Assembly: GCA_013400975.1 (NCBI GenBank)
Contig: WBMZ01012781.1
Coordinates: 1-64,000 of the forward strand
Reading direction: 5' to 3'
DNA: 64,000 nucleotides
DNA from: Atrichornis clamosus
Lineage: Eukaryota > Chordata > Aves > Passeriformes > Menuridae
Positions 25,631-37,300 of this stretch are shown here, piece after piece; the stretch's first letter is position 1, and each line of letters begins with the position of its first letter. The position numbers and the translations under genes were made by a program. The notes under the pieces were generated by a model. That model made no database searches, was not told the DNA's origin, and saw only the letters and a list, made by a program, of their open reading frames with translations.

Positions 25631-26439
25631 TCTCATCTGGTTTCTATTGACAATGTGCTGTCACAGAAGCTTGGATTAGCCTGGCTAAGGGACACTTGTG
25701 CATCTACAGAAGTTTGGAAAACATAGAGCCATAGAGCTTCAAAAAGTCAGAAGCTGGAAAAATCTACTCCAAGTCAAGACATATAGCTTGGAGATACTGT
25801 CTGGGGGCAAGGCTCTGGCAGAAGGATGTTGAAATGACCGTTGATTATTAATACTTATTTGCATCCTAATAGGACAGAGGGTTCAGTCAGAATTGGGCTC
25901 CATTCTGTTATCTGATAGACACACATGTGGTAAAGCACATCTCTTGTGCCAGGCTAACTACGGGTATTTAGTGGGACTTTTAAATTCATTTATGCATTTT
26001 GTATCAAAGCAGCCCAATCAAAGGAGGCATAGCTGATACAGGAGAGGAGTAGTGCACATCTGACCAGTACCTTGAATTCCTTGGCTTTTATTAATGTTTC
26101 ACTTGATGAATCACAAAATTTAAAGTTCCTGAAAGAACTTTTCTGAAATTCTGGTTTGGAGAATTTGTTGATCTATTTTGGATTTTAGCTTGCTTATTTT
26201 CATAAGATTCCTTTTTTATCCAGTAAAACCAGTGATAATGCAATTATAATGTTTTTTACAACACTAGAGATACAGTCCTCCTTTATCCCTTCCCCCCACA
26301 CAAACCAAAAAACTAGCCAGTGAAAATCTAAAGAATCTAAAGAAAGAAACCAAGCCCCCTATCCTTCCTGTGATCACTATCATCTGTCTGACAGGGGCTT
26401 CGATCAGTCGTGTTTGCTTCTCTTTTATTTTTCCCACAG
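25631..26439. other. Non-coding sequence, no gene seen
   Basis: No coding region is supported. A stretch near 25725-25770 (CATAGAGCCATAGAGC followed by a purine-rich run) faintly resembles a decayed CR1 tail but cannot be called. Confidence 0.5.
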
Positions 26440-26504
26440 CTGACACTAAAGCTAATTGGAAGGGTTTCTGGTGTGCACAGGAGACTGGGAACATAGAGCT
26501 GTTG
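26440..26504 (+). other. Exon-like segment, 65 nt
   Basis: A strong pyrimidine tract, CTTCTCTTTTATTTTTCCCACAG, ends at 26439, and a GTAAGCATA donor starts at 26505. One frame is open across it, encoding a short peptide with NWKGFWCAQETGN that I do not recognise. The acceptor is among the best in the window. The short length and lack of a visible partner exon keep confidence low. Confidence 0.2.
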
Positions 26505-26869
26505 GTAAGCATAATTTTGGACCCTGAGTTCACATCTACATTTTGGGAGAGGGGAAGTTGTACTCAAATTTGCAATCGAGGCAATTGCCTACAAAGGCAG
26601 AATGCAAAGGTGAAACCATTTCCTCCAGTGCTGGTCTTTTCCTGCCTGGGAAGCCAATTTATCCACTTGTGGCTAGAGCAAGGGTAATTGCCAGCCCGCA
26701 GGCAGTGTGGATAATCTAGGAGTTGGGCCCCAGCCTGAATTTGCATGCCAAGCTAAGGTACTGGTACAGATACAGCCTTTACTCATGGATCAGTAGAAAT
26801 TTCACTTTAACTGGCTCAGATGGTTGCAACAATACTGATTTGCAGGGAATTGTATTTCCTTAGTCCATG

Positions 26870-27200
26870 TGAAAATCTGGCTTGGCTTAAATAATCACAA
26901 TAACATTTCAGTAATTAATTTTCAATCATATGATTTTACCACCCAAACACAAAAGAAACAAATTTTTGGGAAGCTGGACTACGATCCCCATGGAAATTGG
27001 GCTCACAATAACAAGGTGGGTGAGATCTCCCAGCTACTCAAATTGCTATTGATCCAGCTGGGAATCTGATCAAATGTGTTTGTCTTTATTACCGACACAG
27101 TGAGTGGGTTGGATGGAGAGCTGATTTCATTTGCTGCTAGTCACACTGGGGCAAGTCTTACAGCCACTGAAATGCAAGTGAATTATACTTGTTTAAAACT
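26870..27200. promoter_or_regulatory. Possible conserved non-coding element
   Basis: The stretch is AT-rich but not simple sequence. It holds several motifs of developmental transcription factors: a homeodomain core TAATTA at 26912-26917, a TCF/LEF-like GATCAAA at 27068-27074 and a forkhead-like TGTTTGT at 27077-27083. Such motifs occur often by chance. The call rests on the general character of the sequence and is an inference; cross-species alignment would decide. Confidence 0.15.
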
Positions 27201-27842
27201 TGTGGCCCTTCTGGAATTCAGCCTACTAACAATTTGTTGTGATGCTATGTAAGAGTCTAAATGAATGTCCAGTGAATACAGAGATTACTCCTTTCCCCCA
27301 GTGCGGTAACTTAATGCTACACTGAGCAGCAGCAAAACCTCTTATCCTGCCATGAGAAGTATTCAACTTCTTCCATGCAGAATAAGACCAATACAATAAC
27401 AGATTAATCCTGTCTTGTTATTTTCTAAACATAACTTTACAGACATTACAGTAAGATTAGAGTTAGGAAACAAACCACAACTGTAAGAGCTTTAGAGAAA
27501 CCTGATGGAAGAAACACATTTCTACATGCAAAAAATAGAAACTACCAAGCTTATGAGCCTGGAAAGAACTTACTAAAAAGCAGTGGGCAGCAGTGGCTGG
27601 GACCCAGAGGCCAGAGGCTCTTGCCCTTATTATCGTTATTCAGTGGTGCCCATGAAAGGAGATGGTAGCACGGGGCCAGCGTCCCAGAGGTCAACAGCAG
27701 TCACGGTGCTGGAGCTCTGTCACGGGAGGATGGAATAGTAACATCTCTTTTCTACTATGCAAACAAGTCACTGGTGGGGTTTACACAAACACCAGCATAA
27801 GGCAGATATTCAACTCCTCTGGAAGTGGGTATCCCAGAGCCA

Positions 27843-27893
27843 ATAAGGTTGGAAAAGACTTCTGTGACCATCAAGTCCAACCTATATGGTTTG
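27843..27893 (-). mobile_element. Short CR1-like 3' fragment
   Basis: AATAAGGTTGGAAAAGACTT followed by CATCAAGTCCAACCTAT matches the recurrent avian CR1 3'-end pattern in minus orientation. About 50 bases are recognisable; the rest is either lost or never inserted. Confidence 0.6.
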
Positions 27894-29645
27894 AACCCAG
27901 TAGGAATTATTGAACATCAGGCTCAGAGACTGTGTTAGACCAATAGACTGATGCGCCTTCAAGAAGCTGAGCCCTGGAATCCTGTCATCAGCTGGGCTGT
28001 CCTGTAGTGACCAAGCCTGCTGCTTGTCTCACCTCCAATTCTGGTAGCCTTGGCAAGCAGGGTCTTGACTTTCAGCCTGGTGCAGTGACTTTCACTTTAT
28101 TGCACCTCTTGAGCTAGCTTTCAGGTAAGTCCATATTGTCCAAGTATTTATTTACCTTCAATTTCTTTTTTCAGGTTCCTGCCAATGGCTGTATGATGGG
28201 GAGAGAGCCTTGATATTCCTTTGCCTAGATCCACCTAATTTTCACCCTCTTTGCAGCTCTGACTTCCAGAGCCTTCCCAGAGAGCCCATTAGTTTGTTCC
28301 CTTTGCAACTGGGGAGGCCTCCATGCATTCTCCCACCCAGCTGAGCGAGCTGCTCTCCAAATCACTCCTGCTGCCAACTCAAGAGACCAGAGTGTCTCCA
28401 GCTTCTTTAACTACATATTAGTTATAGCCTCCACTGTAGAAATACAATGAGTTTGGCATGAAATGACAAAACAGAGCTGTTTATCACTCTATAAACCCTG
28501 GAGGGCCAAATGGTTTTGACACTCAACTAGCAGTGAGATTACAAATCGAGCCTTTGGGCTGCAGCAGTCCCAGGGCTGCTGCTCTCTCTCAGCAATACAT
28601 CCTCTGCCGGCTCTCTGCTTGCCAGCTCATTGCAAGCCTCTTTCTAGTGTCCATTTTTGGTTTCAGCTTTGTGCTTGGCCTCTCCCTTGTGTCCCTCCAT
28701 AAACTGGAAACAAGAGAAGAAAACAGCAGCATGTGGCTGTCAGAGCCCATAGTGGTACACCCTGAGAGAGCTGTTGTGCCGTGGAGAGGGGTCTTGGGCA
28801 TTCACATTTTTAAAATGTGGCTTAGCACTTGAAATCCCAACATCTTCTCCTTAATATGACTTTTGTTTGTAAATCCAGCACAGAAAGCTTTGATTCTATC
28901 TGTGGTGCTGTGGCTTTCCTCCAAAACCCTAGGTCATTGGGTAAGGCTTGGTCTTTTGATTATTATGGCCAAAATTAACTGATTCTGCTCTTGAAATATA
29001 AGCCAAAGAAATAATTTAATCATAAATACATTTTTTTTTCCTGAGTGCTAAACCAATGTCTAGTTTGCCCTAAATCATGTTTCATATTAAAGCAAAGAAG
29101 CTGAATACCTGCTCTTTATCATGAGAAGGGGAGGAAAACCTTTCTTATAAATTCCTGCACAGTCATTAAAATCAGGAAAGCAGTCCCTCTAGCAAATCTC
29201 CTTGTTCCTTCAGTTGTATTTCCTGTCACACTTATGCTATTTGTTTATGCATTAGGGTTTCCTGTTAAGCAAATGGTAAGTGGGTTAATGGAGAGTTCTC
29301 AAATACTTCTTTTGTGTGGCTGAGGACCCCTGGGATCGATTTAATTGTTCCTACAATGAAAGCAGTACCGTCTTAAGGTTCTTTAGCTCAGATAAACATC
29401 TTTAATCACTTTCATGTTGAAATAAAAGGAGCTTGGGAATGTGAAACATTAGTACACTTTGGTTCCTGAAAAGAGAACTTGGGGACACATTGCAGATACA
29501 TATATAAATCATCTTGCTAACATTAGAGGAAGGGTTTGCTATAAGGCTTTCAGGATGCTTTAATGTAAGTAGCTCCTATTATTGCAGCTAAAATATTTTG
29601 CACATGTGAGCTGCTCTTTGGATGCTGAGAATGCAGCTGTACAAC

Positions 29646-29668
29646 TTCAGCTTCACTCTGAAGCTGAA
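29646..29668. repeat. Perfect 10-bp inverted repeat, 3-nt loop
   Basis: TTCAGCTTCA and TGAAGCTGAA flank the loop CTC and pair without mismatch. It is the tightest hairpin noticed in the window. The flanking bases do not extend the stem, so a microRNA precursor is unlikely. It could instead be a palindromic factor-binding site. Confidence 0.9.
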
Positions 29669-30773
29669 ACTGGTCATTATCAAACGTGTAGTCACGTATC
29701 AGTCTGAAGACAAATTCTGAAGTTTAACTTCGCTGGAGGCTTGCCAAATTGTAGAGTTAATCCAGGGCCTGTTCTCCTCTCCATGTGCTGATGGGACTCC
29801 CACTGACATTAATGGAGAAAATAATAAATACCATAACAAACTCATAACAAGGTAGTCTGGTATCAGGCTTAATTATCCATGTTTATGCCAAAGAATGCCT
29901 ATGCCAGCAGGTGCTCCTGGCAATAAGTTACCTGGAATGAACTGTCACAAAAAGCAGCAAGGTCTCCTTTTTAAAATTTTTTTTTTTATTATTATTGATA
30001 AGCATTTAATCCACCACTGGAGCTAATTAGTAGGCACGGCAAAAGAGAGCTGTAGTGCTCCATGCCTCGGTTCTCCTACTTGCACACAAATGATGCTATT
30101 AATACAGGAAACCAGCATCCCAGTTCGCCCAGAGGCTGCTCAGCGCAGCTGGAAGAGGCTCTGCTCTTTGTACCTGCCTTCCCCGTGGCTGAGCAGTGAA
30201 CCCTGGAACGTGGCAGCTCTTGCCTGCTCCGAGATAAAGGGAAGCTTGCTCAAAACACTTCTCAGCGTGCAACTTTGGGTAGCAAGCAATAAAAGAACAC
30301 ATTTAATTGTGGATCTTTGCAGGGGAGGAAATATGAGTTCTGAAGGATTGTGCCCAGGACCCCTGATGGAACAGTAGCATTTCCACAGTGTGCTGAAGAT
30401 GGAGAGTAGGATCCTGATCCTTTGCTATTCATTACTCCAATGCAAGTTTACTGACTTCAACAAAGGACAGGGTGAAAATGCATTTTCTACGAATTCCATG
30501 AAGCCAAACCCCAACTCTTTAGCACAAGAAAAGTGCAGCATGGGTAGAATCAGGTCCTGTCCCCTTTTGTTTCAGTGCCTCATAATTTTCTTTAAGATGA
30601 AGAGCAATATTAATCAATTTTAGATGTTATTCTCATTCTGCAATAAAATAGGGCCAGTTAATTTTAACATACTGGAAAAAACTCATGGTCCTTCTCACAC
30701 CTTCAGAAGGTTTTGTGGTTTTATCATATTTGATTATTGCTACACATCCAACATTCTCAGGAATTTTACTTAC

Positions 30774-30821
30774 CCTTTTCGTTAAACTTATTTTACTACA
30801 TTCCTTATGTAATGAAAGTGT
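30774..30821 (-). other. Exon-like segment, minus strand, 48 nt, within an open 106-codon frame
   Basis: On the minus strand the tract TTCTGCCTTTGTGTTTATTTGCCTGCAG precedes the segment; it is long and rich in pyrimidines. A GTAAGTAAAA donor follows. The 48 nt are exactly 16 codons in the frame that stays open for 106 codons (30633-30953), so inclusion or skipping would keep phase. The peptide (TLSLHKECSKISLTKR) is not recognised. Both splice sites are strong, but the open frame continues into both flanks, so the frame says little about exon borders. It may be a microexon or a pseudoexon. Confidence 0.2.
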
Positions 30822-33800
30822 CTGCAGGCAAATAAACACAAAGGCAGAACACAGCAGCAAGTAGGTCTTATGAAGTTCACATGCAAGGAGCTTAGTTCCA
30901 ATGCTTCTACAGTATATATTTTTTTTAATACTTGCTATATTTTCAAGCCACAAAAGAGAAATGTTAGAAGAAACTTATCATGCAGACCACAACCACTTGC
31001 TACCTCAAACTCATTTTTAAGGTTTCCCTTTCCTTGGGAATTTCTGTTGAAATCATTTCAGTGATTGAATCCTGATTGTTTCAGGACACGAGGGGAGGTG
31101 TTACCCAGAGGGGACAAAAGACCCCTGTGCATTGTCTACAGCATGACAAAAGAAAATTAGTCACATAGGTATTATTACTTGTTTCTCTTATGGCCTCTGA
31201 TTCTCTATTTACATGGAGTATATCCATCAAACACCCCCACCTACCCATTACCTTCGGCAGACTAAGACAAACTTGAGCCTTAATAGCAGACCCAAACAAA
31301 TCAGCTCTCTGGTTTGTTCTCTTACCTACTAGCTATTTGCAAATTTAATGTTCTTCCAGCTTTTGAGTAAAAAACTGGAAACCTGCCCTTCTGGCTACTC
31401 TAATGATTATAGCTTCTTTTCCTATGGCCGCCTCTGCTGATTTACTTAAAAATTTAGGTTAATATATATTACTCCTTACAGTCTCAGCTGATAATACTAC
31501 TGATCCTTTTGTTTTAGTGAGCAATATTCCAGGTCTCTCATTGAGATAAACTGCCCAGTCTTTGACCTCATAGTTTATCCACTTCAGAACCAGATTATTG
31601 TCTCGTAAAACTGTTGAGAAGGTGCAGTTAATACTTGCTATTATTTTAGAGGCCAGAACCATAATCTTCATCATAAAGATTGAAGTCCTTTGTACATGCT
31701 TAAAGTTTTCAAACTATGGGTCATATCCTGCTATTGATTTTTACGCAAAACTTCTAGTGTTTTTTGCAGTAATTGGGTTTTTTCCTCTTGTGATTTCACA
31801 CCACAGGATCGGAATGATGCAATCACATTCCTAATACAAATTTATGAACTTTGTAACATCAAATTGGTGCTATAAAACAAAATCATTTTCAGTCTAAAGG
31901 GCATGTATGTGTATATTTGACAGACCTGTGCATCATTCTGCAAGCAACCATTTTTCTTAATATCAGCCAGCTAAACAAAGTTATATGTGAGTGATGTTGC
32001 TATTATTGAACTGATGGCAAACCCAAGCGCTGTGCTGTTCCCTCCCTGAAATTATTTGATACAACAGTGGCGTTCTTTTTCAAACGCTAAAAATCAAAAG
32101 ACACAGACTCAACTTCAAAGGGAAATTGAAATGTCCAGATGAAAGGCGAGATGAAAGTCCAGATGGAAAGACAAGTGTGCCTTGCTTTGGCTCATCAGAT
32201 AAGTAGGGAACCAGGTGCATGTTTGAATTATCCCCCCTCACAAAAATAAATTTTCTTCATTTTCTAGGAGGCGAGTTAAGGTCTACGGATGTGCAGATCT
32301 GCTGCCCCATCTATAAAATGTCTCTGTTATTTCAGTGCTCAAAACAAACAAAAGTTTATGAGTGTTAAATCCTATTTTTTCCCTTTTATGCCAATTGTGT
32401 ATACACTTTCATGTTTGTTTCCTATTTCTCTTAAAGCAAGCAAAAATAAAGCAGATTTATGGAAGGAGGTTTGGTACTTTGTAAAAAGTAAGGAAAAAAA
32501 GATCCTTTATTGATAAGAATAATCCCCAACATATTTCCAGTGAGCTACAAAAAATCTGTTATTCTTGTGTTCTTAACACAAAAATAATGTACACTTAGAA
32601 AATGAGTTTTGAAAAAAAGTAGTGTGATTCTACACATCCTTTGAGCTCTTGGCAATGCTGTTTATCTACTAGAATACCATCTGCCACTCTTACTTATTTT
32701 AAGAGGGGGACCAAAGTTTCCTGTCAGCCAAAGAAAAAGACAAAATGGTCACTAAAGATATTCTCTTTTCTCTTAGCATGGTATAAAACAAATCCTGACA
32801 AAGTCCCAGTAGCTATAGGCACACCCAGGCACTGGTGTCTGTTTGAATAGAATTTACCTCCTCCAGACCTTGCTTTCTGAAAACTAGGAATGCCCAACAA
32901 GTGGGACGGCCCTGCCATTGGTCTCAAAGTTAACCTAAAAGAACTGGTCATTCCAGAGGGAATTCATCCCTCGTACCTTGCATACCACTTTTAGAATGGG
33001 ATAAATTATCTCCAGGAGATACTTAGCTTCATCCATTGTTTGTAAAAAGAGCTGAGATGTCTAGTTTAGATAAAACTCATGTAGGTTAGATGCTGTTTTG
33101 AAAATGAAGTCAAGTAAGATGAATTCCATACTGATTCTGTGATCAATACCTCTTCTTCTCCCCAAACTATGTCTAAAATAGGATTATCCCATGCCAAAGG
33201 AAAGACTTATTGATTTGAGAGGTTTTTATAAATTCTGAGACTGTCACAGTGTTTACAGCAAGATACTTGCAGTCTGTGTCTCTCAGAGTGATTTCTCCTG
33301 TGCTAATACTGTTTTCCTCAGTGCAGGGTAAGAATAAAAGAGCTAGTCTCCCTTTTTTTTCCTGGTGTTATTTTGTGGTCAGCAATAGATTGCAATTTAT
33401 ACTTCATCTCTCATTTTGTGTCTCAAGTCACAGATCCTTAGACATTGACAAACTTTTGCTGCGGAGTTCTCAGTGATTCAGAACGTGTAATGCCACATTT
33501 CACAACCTGATGCTTTCTAAACAGATTGTAACCAATGGTTAACATCCTGATCAAGGAAGATTTCCCCCCTTGTTTCATTAAGGCCATCTTGAAGTTGAAT
33601 GTGCTCATAAAAGATCATTTCCAGTTCCTTTTGTTATTGCCTAAACCTCTGGCAGTAACGTACAAGCAATAAAAGAATTTATTCTCTTAATGTTCCTGGG
33701 TGTCTTGATTAATTTTGTTCTTGACATATTTATTTTTTGCTAAATGACTGTTCATTTTCCCCCTCTTTTTCTTCTCCCCTTTTGTTCTTAATTTAGTGCT

Positions 33801-34160
33801 CGCCTGCTCAGGTTAAGCAGACAGCATCTGGGGGAGATAGTTTCTGCTGCTGAGGGGGAAACCATCAAAGTCATGCTTGTCTTTTCCTACAGAAGTGGGG
33901 TCCCAAAGTCAAATGCTCCTTCTATGACCCCTCTGTGTATGAAATGGTTCACGTTAGGGTCTTTAACTGATGACTTTTTTTGCTTGAAGTATATGAAGGA
34001 TCTCAAATAAAATAACCTGGGCACTTGTCTCCTGAGGACTGTCCCAGGCTGGCACTGAGCTCCTGTTTTTTACTGTATGGCAGCTATTCCTGTACGTCGG
34101 AGTGAGGGTGAAAATCCAGAGCCATTTTCAAGAAAGGTGACATGGCCATTCAGTGTGAAC

Positions 34161-34345
34161 CATGGGATTATTTAGGTTGGAAAAGATCAGTAAGATCATT
34201 GAGTCCAACACTTAACACAGAACTGCCAAGCCCACCAGTGCCTAAGTGCCTCATTTACATGTCATTTAAGTACCTCCATGGATGCTGACTCCAACACTTC
34301 CCTGGGAAGCCTGTTCCAAGGCTTGAAAACATTATGCTAGCCTGT
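34161..34345 (-). mobile_element. CR1-like 3' fragment, minus orientation
   Basis: Starts with ATTATTTAGGTTGGAAAAGA and continues through TTGAGTCCAACACTTAACAC, CACTGCCAAG-like and CCTGGGAAGCCTGTTCCAA blocks. These are in the order expected for the reverse complement of an avian CR1 3' end. Similarity fades after about 34345. The variant differs from the copy at 25153, which points to a different CR1 subfamily. No coding relic is left. Confidence 0.75.
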
Positions 34346-37300
34346 CCCACCCTCTCAGAGTTCACCACACACTTAAAGTAGATTGATTTCAACCAAGCTA
34401 TTTCTGTAGCTACCAGCTCATGAGCTGGTCCTTTCCTTTTGCTTCTGCTTTAGTTTAGAGTGGTGTAGATCAAGAGTACTTCAGATGAACTCTATTGCAG
34501 CTACCCAGGTGCACAAGTGGCATAAGGAAAAGCAAGCCTTTTTCTCACACAAATGATTTTGCCTAAATGTGTTGTTGCAGGACAGTTGGTTGGTGTAGCT
34601 TCGAGTTCACAAAACAGCTTATCCCAGCAGAGAGGCTGTTTGTGACTCTGCATGCTGCTTGGAATGCTTGTCCTCTTCCTGCAGGAATGGACCCATCTGG
34701 AATGCACAAAGTTAGGCCAGATTTTAGCCCCTTTCACTGAAAAGCAAGTTCAAGACTTTTCAGCTGTTTCAAGTGTGAACACAGGCCACCACCACCAAAG
34801 GGGAAAGAAAGGGAAAAGTACAAGCACACGTGGGCTGAATGAACCCTCAGACTGAGCTTTGTCCTGCTGTTGCCTCCAGCTGGGATGGGATGGGCAGTGT
34901 GGGGGACTGGCAGGGTGCCGGAAGGTGCTTGCTCCCTCTTTGCACTCCTCCGCACCAGCAGCAACTGCTCCCTCACACATCCCAACACCATCTTGGTGGT
35001 GGCAGTGACAGCAGAGCTGCCAGCCCGACTCTCCAGCCCTCTGGAAGAGGCAAAGGAGGCAGCAGGATGTTGGCTCATCTCCTCCCACAAATGAGAAATT
35101 GCTTATTCTGGCTCTGTCTACTCCTGGCCTTGGTCTTACAGCTGTAAATACAGTTTTCTAAAGAGTACTGGCCAAAGCTCTTTCTTCTAAAAACTCTTTT
35201 ACTTCCATGTGGTTTTTTCACAGGCCATGCACCACTCTGTGGTACCTTTGAAGCACAACAGCAAGATGGGGTTCGAATTTCAAGAGATCCTTCCTCAAAA
35301 TAAATAAACATCAACAACCCTGTCTCAAGCCCCTGCACAGCACTCTTGGAGACAGGATTTGTGCCTCAGGTCCCAGGCAGTCAGTTAAGCCACTGGGTTT
35401 AACGGAGAGATCTTTATTTGAGGGTGGGAAAGGGAGGAGTCAATAACATCAGTTTGGGAAGCCTGGACACACCAGGGTGAGCAGATCTTGGAAAGCCTTA
35501 GCCAGGGCAAGGTTCTTCTTCTGCTGGGAGGCTTGTAGAGGAAACCAGTTCCCAGCCTTCCTCCCTGCCACTTGCTGCCACAGACCATTCCCACCAGTGG
35601 GAGAGATGTTCTGTGCTGCAGAAGAGGGTGTCTGGGATTCTCCAAAATTGAGGCAGGCATTGTTCTGCTGCTGAGAAGGGAGGTTCCAACCTCCATTTCT
35701 GCTTAGTGCACTCATTGTGCATCACAAGTGGTGTTTCTCTCTCTTGCTGAGCTTGCTGATGGCTTCTGTCCCTGAGTCATTCTCTTGCTGCGTTTGTCAT
35801 TAACCTCTGTCCCTAGCTGTGGCCCCACAGACTGCTGTAGCTACTCGTGTTTGCCCCTGTTTTAACTGGCAATTTTTTGGTTACTGCACACCTTAGCCTC
35901 TGCCTTTGCTTTCATCTCTCGAGTCTCCCAGCAAGCCCTGTGGCATTTGGGTAGTTTTAATAGATGCAGTGACATGCTAAATCCAAAGACAGCCCTGCCC
36001 TACCTTAAAGAATAGAAAGCAAATCCTACCCCTCCAAAGTCCTTCTCTGCCAAACATATCTTCCTCTGGTGCCACTGGCTTTGGATGATCCTTCACACTG
36101 GGGTAACACTAGATCCACAGGTACCATGCTGTATGTTCAAGGGAATTGTACCTTTAGCTGCTCTGCACTGGCAGCACTCAGCCTGGCCCAGCTGAGGTTT
36201 TGCCCCAGCTAGCTTCTTGAAGATGAAAAATACAATCAATTAAATGGATAGGAACTTATCAGCAAGGTGATACCTTAGTGAAAAGTTGGAGTGATGAACA
36301 GTTTGCTGCTGGAAAAATATTCATCAGATAGTTGGGTCTCCTAAAATACTAGAATGAAGTAAAAATCACAAGGTCAAAAATGAAAATACTATGTCATTCC
36401 TTTGTAATCAGAAAGAATATTTATAAATATTTTCTTAATTGTGGCTCCAGCCAGTGCAAAAAAAACCCCAACCAAGAAATGTGATAGGAAATTAATGCTG
36501 GAAATTAATTAACTCCAAGAATACATGAATGCAAAAATATATTTCAGCCTGCTGTCATTTAAATTTCATTTTATTTCAGCCATGGATAAACAAGGTCAAC
36601 ACACTAAACTCTGAATTTGGTTTCTTGGTCTCAAACAATCTTCAAAATAATTCCCCACATTTTGGACTGGTGAACCATTTCTTTTAATAATGGGAGGCAA
36701 TGGACAGCTCAGGTGATTAAGTGATATGGATTTTTACAGCTATATAGGAAAATATAGTGGTGATTACCAGAATGAGGTTTGAACACATAAACTGTTAATT
36801 TATTTCTTTTACTAAAGAAAACTATAGGATCCATTTCAGCCTTCAGGTGGCTAAAAAATCAAAGTATCTGCTTCAACCCTATCCAGCAGTCCAGGCAAAC
36901 ACATGGTCTTGAAGTTTATTTGGGATGGCTTTTTTTTGACCAAAGATAGGAGCGTATTTGAGTCAGGGAAGACAGAAACCTCTCCTTCCTTTGTCTCCCC
37001 TAATGATGTCAGTGCTGCGGGATCACAACAGAAATAAAGACAGTCCCTACTGAAAGCCAGCATATTTTTATCACTGCTTGCAATATTTTTACTTCATTCC
37101 TTGTACTTCCAAATTATCCAGGACAGCTGAAGCTATGCTACACTTGGGATTTAGGGTTAGAGGAAACAATAAAAATCAAACATGGTGCTTCCAAATCCAT
37201 GGGCTAAAAGAAGGGTATCGTGGTAGCAGGGAATTTGCACTTCTAGAGCTAAAAAACCTGTGAATGAAGAGAACCCGGGCAGATTGGAGCTGGAGGGACA

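Larger units (their letters stand above)
27894..34160. other. Non-coding stretch, no gene seen
   Basis: Mostly unique AT-rich sequence. A T-run with ATTATTATT lies near 29969-29998. The hairpin at 29646-29668 and the minus-strand exon-like segment at 30774-30821 are listed separately. Open frames at 28533-28832 and 30090-30377 lack recognisable motifs. Around 29.2-29.3 kb and 33.64-33.79 kb the sequence has the look of conserved AT-rich non-coding DNA, but this is an impression only. Confidence 0.6.

Noticed and set aside
27640..27842. Sequence before the short CR1-like fragment, considered as an LTR
   Set aside because: No clear TG...CA ends, poly-A signal or duplication could be identified.
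29646..29668. Hairpin considered as a microRNA precursor
   Set aside because: Stem is only 10 bp with a 3-nt loop and does not extend; microRNA precursors need much longer stems.
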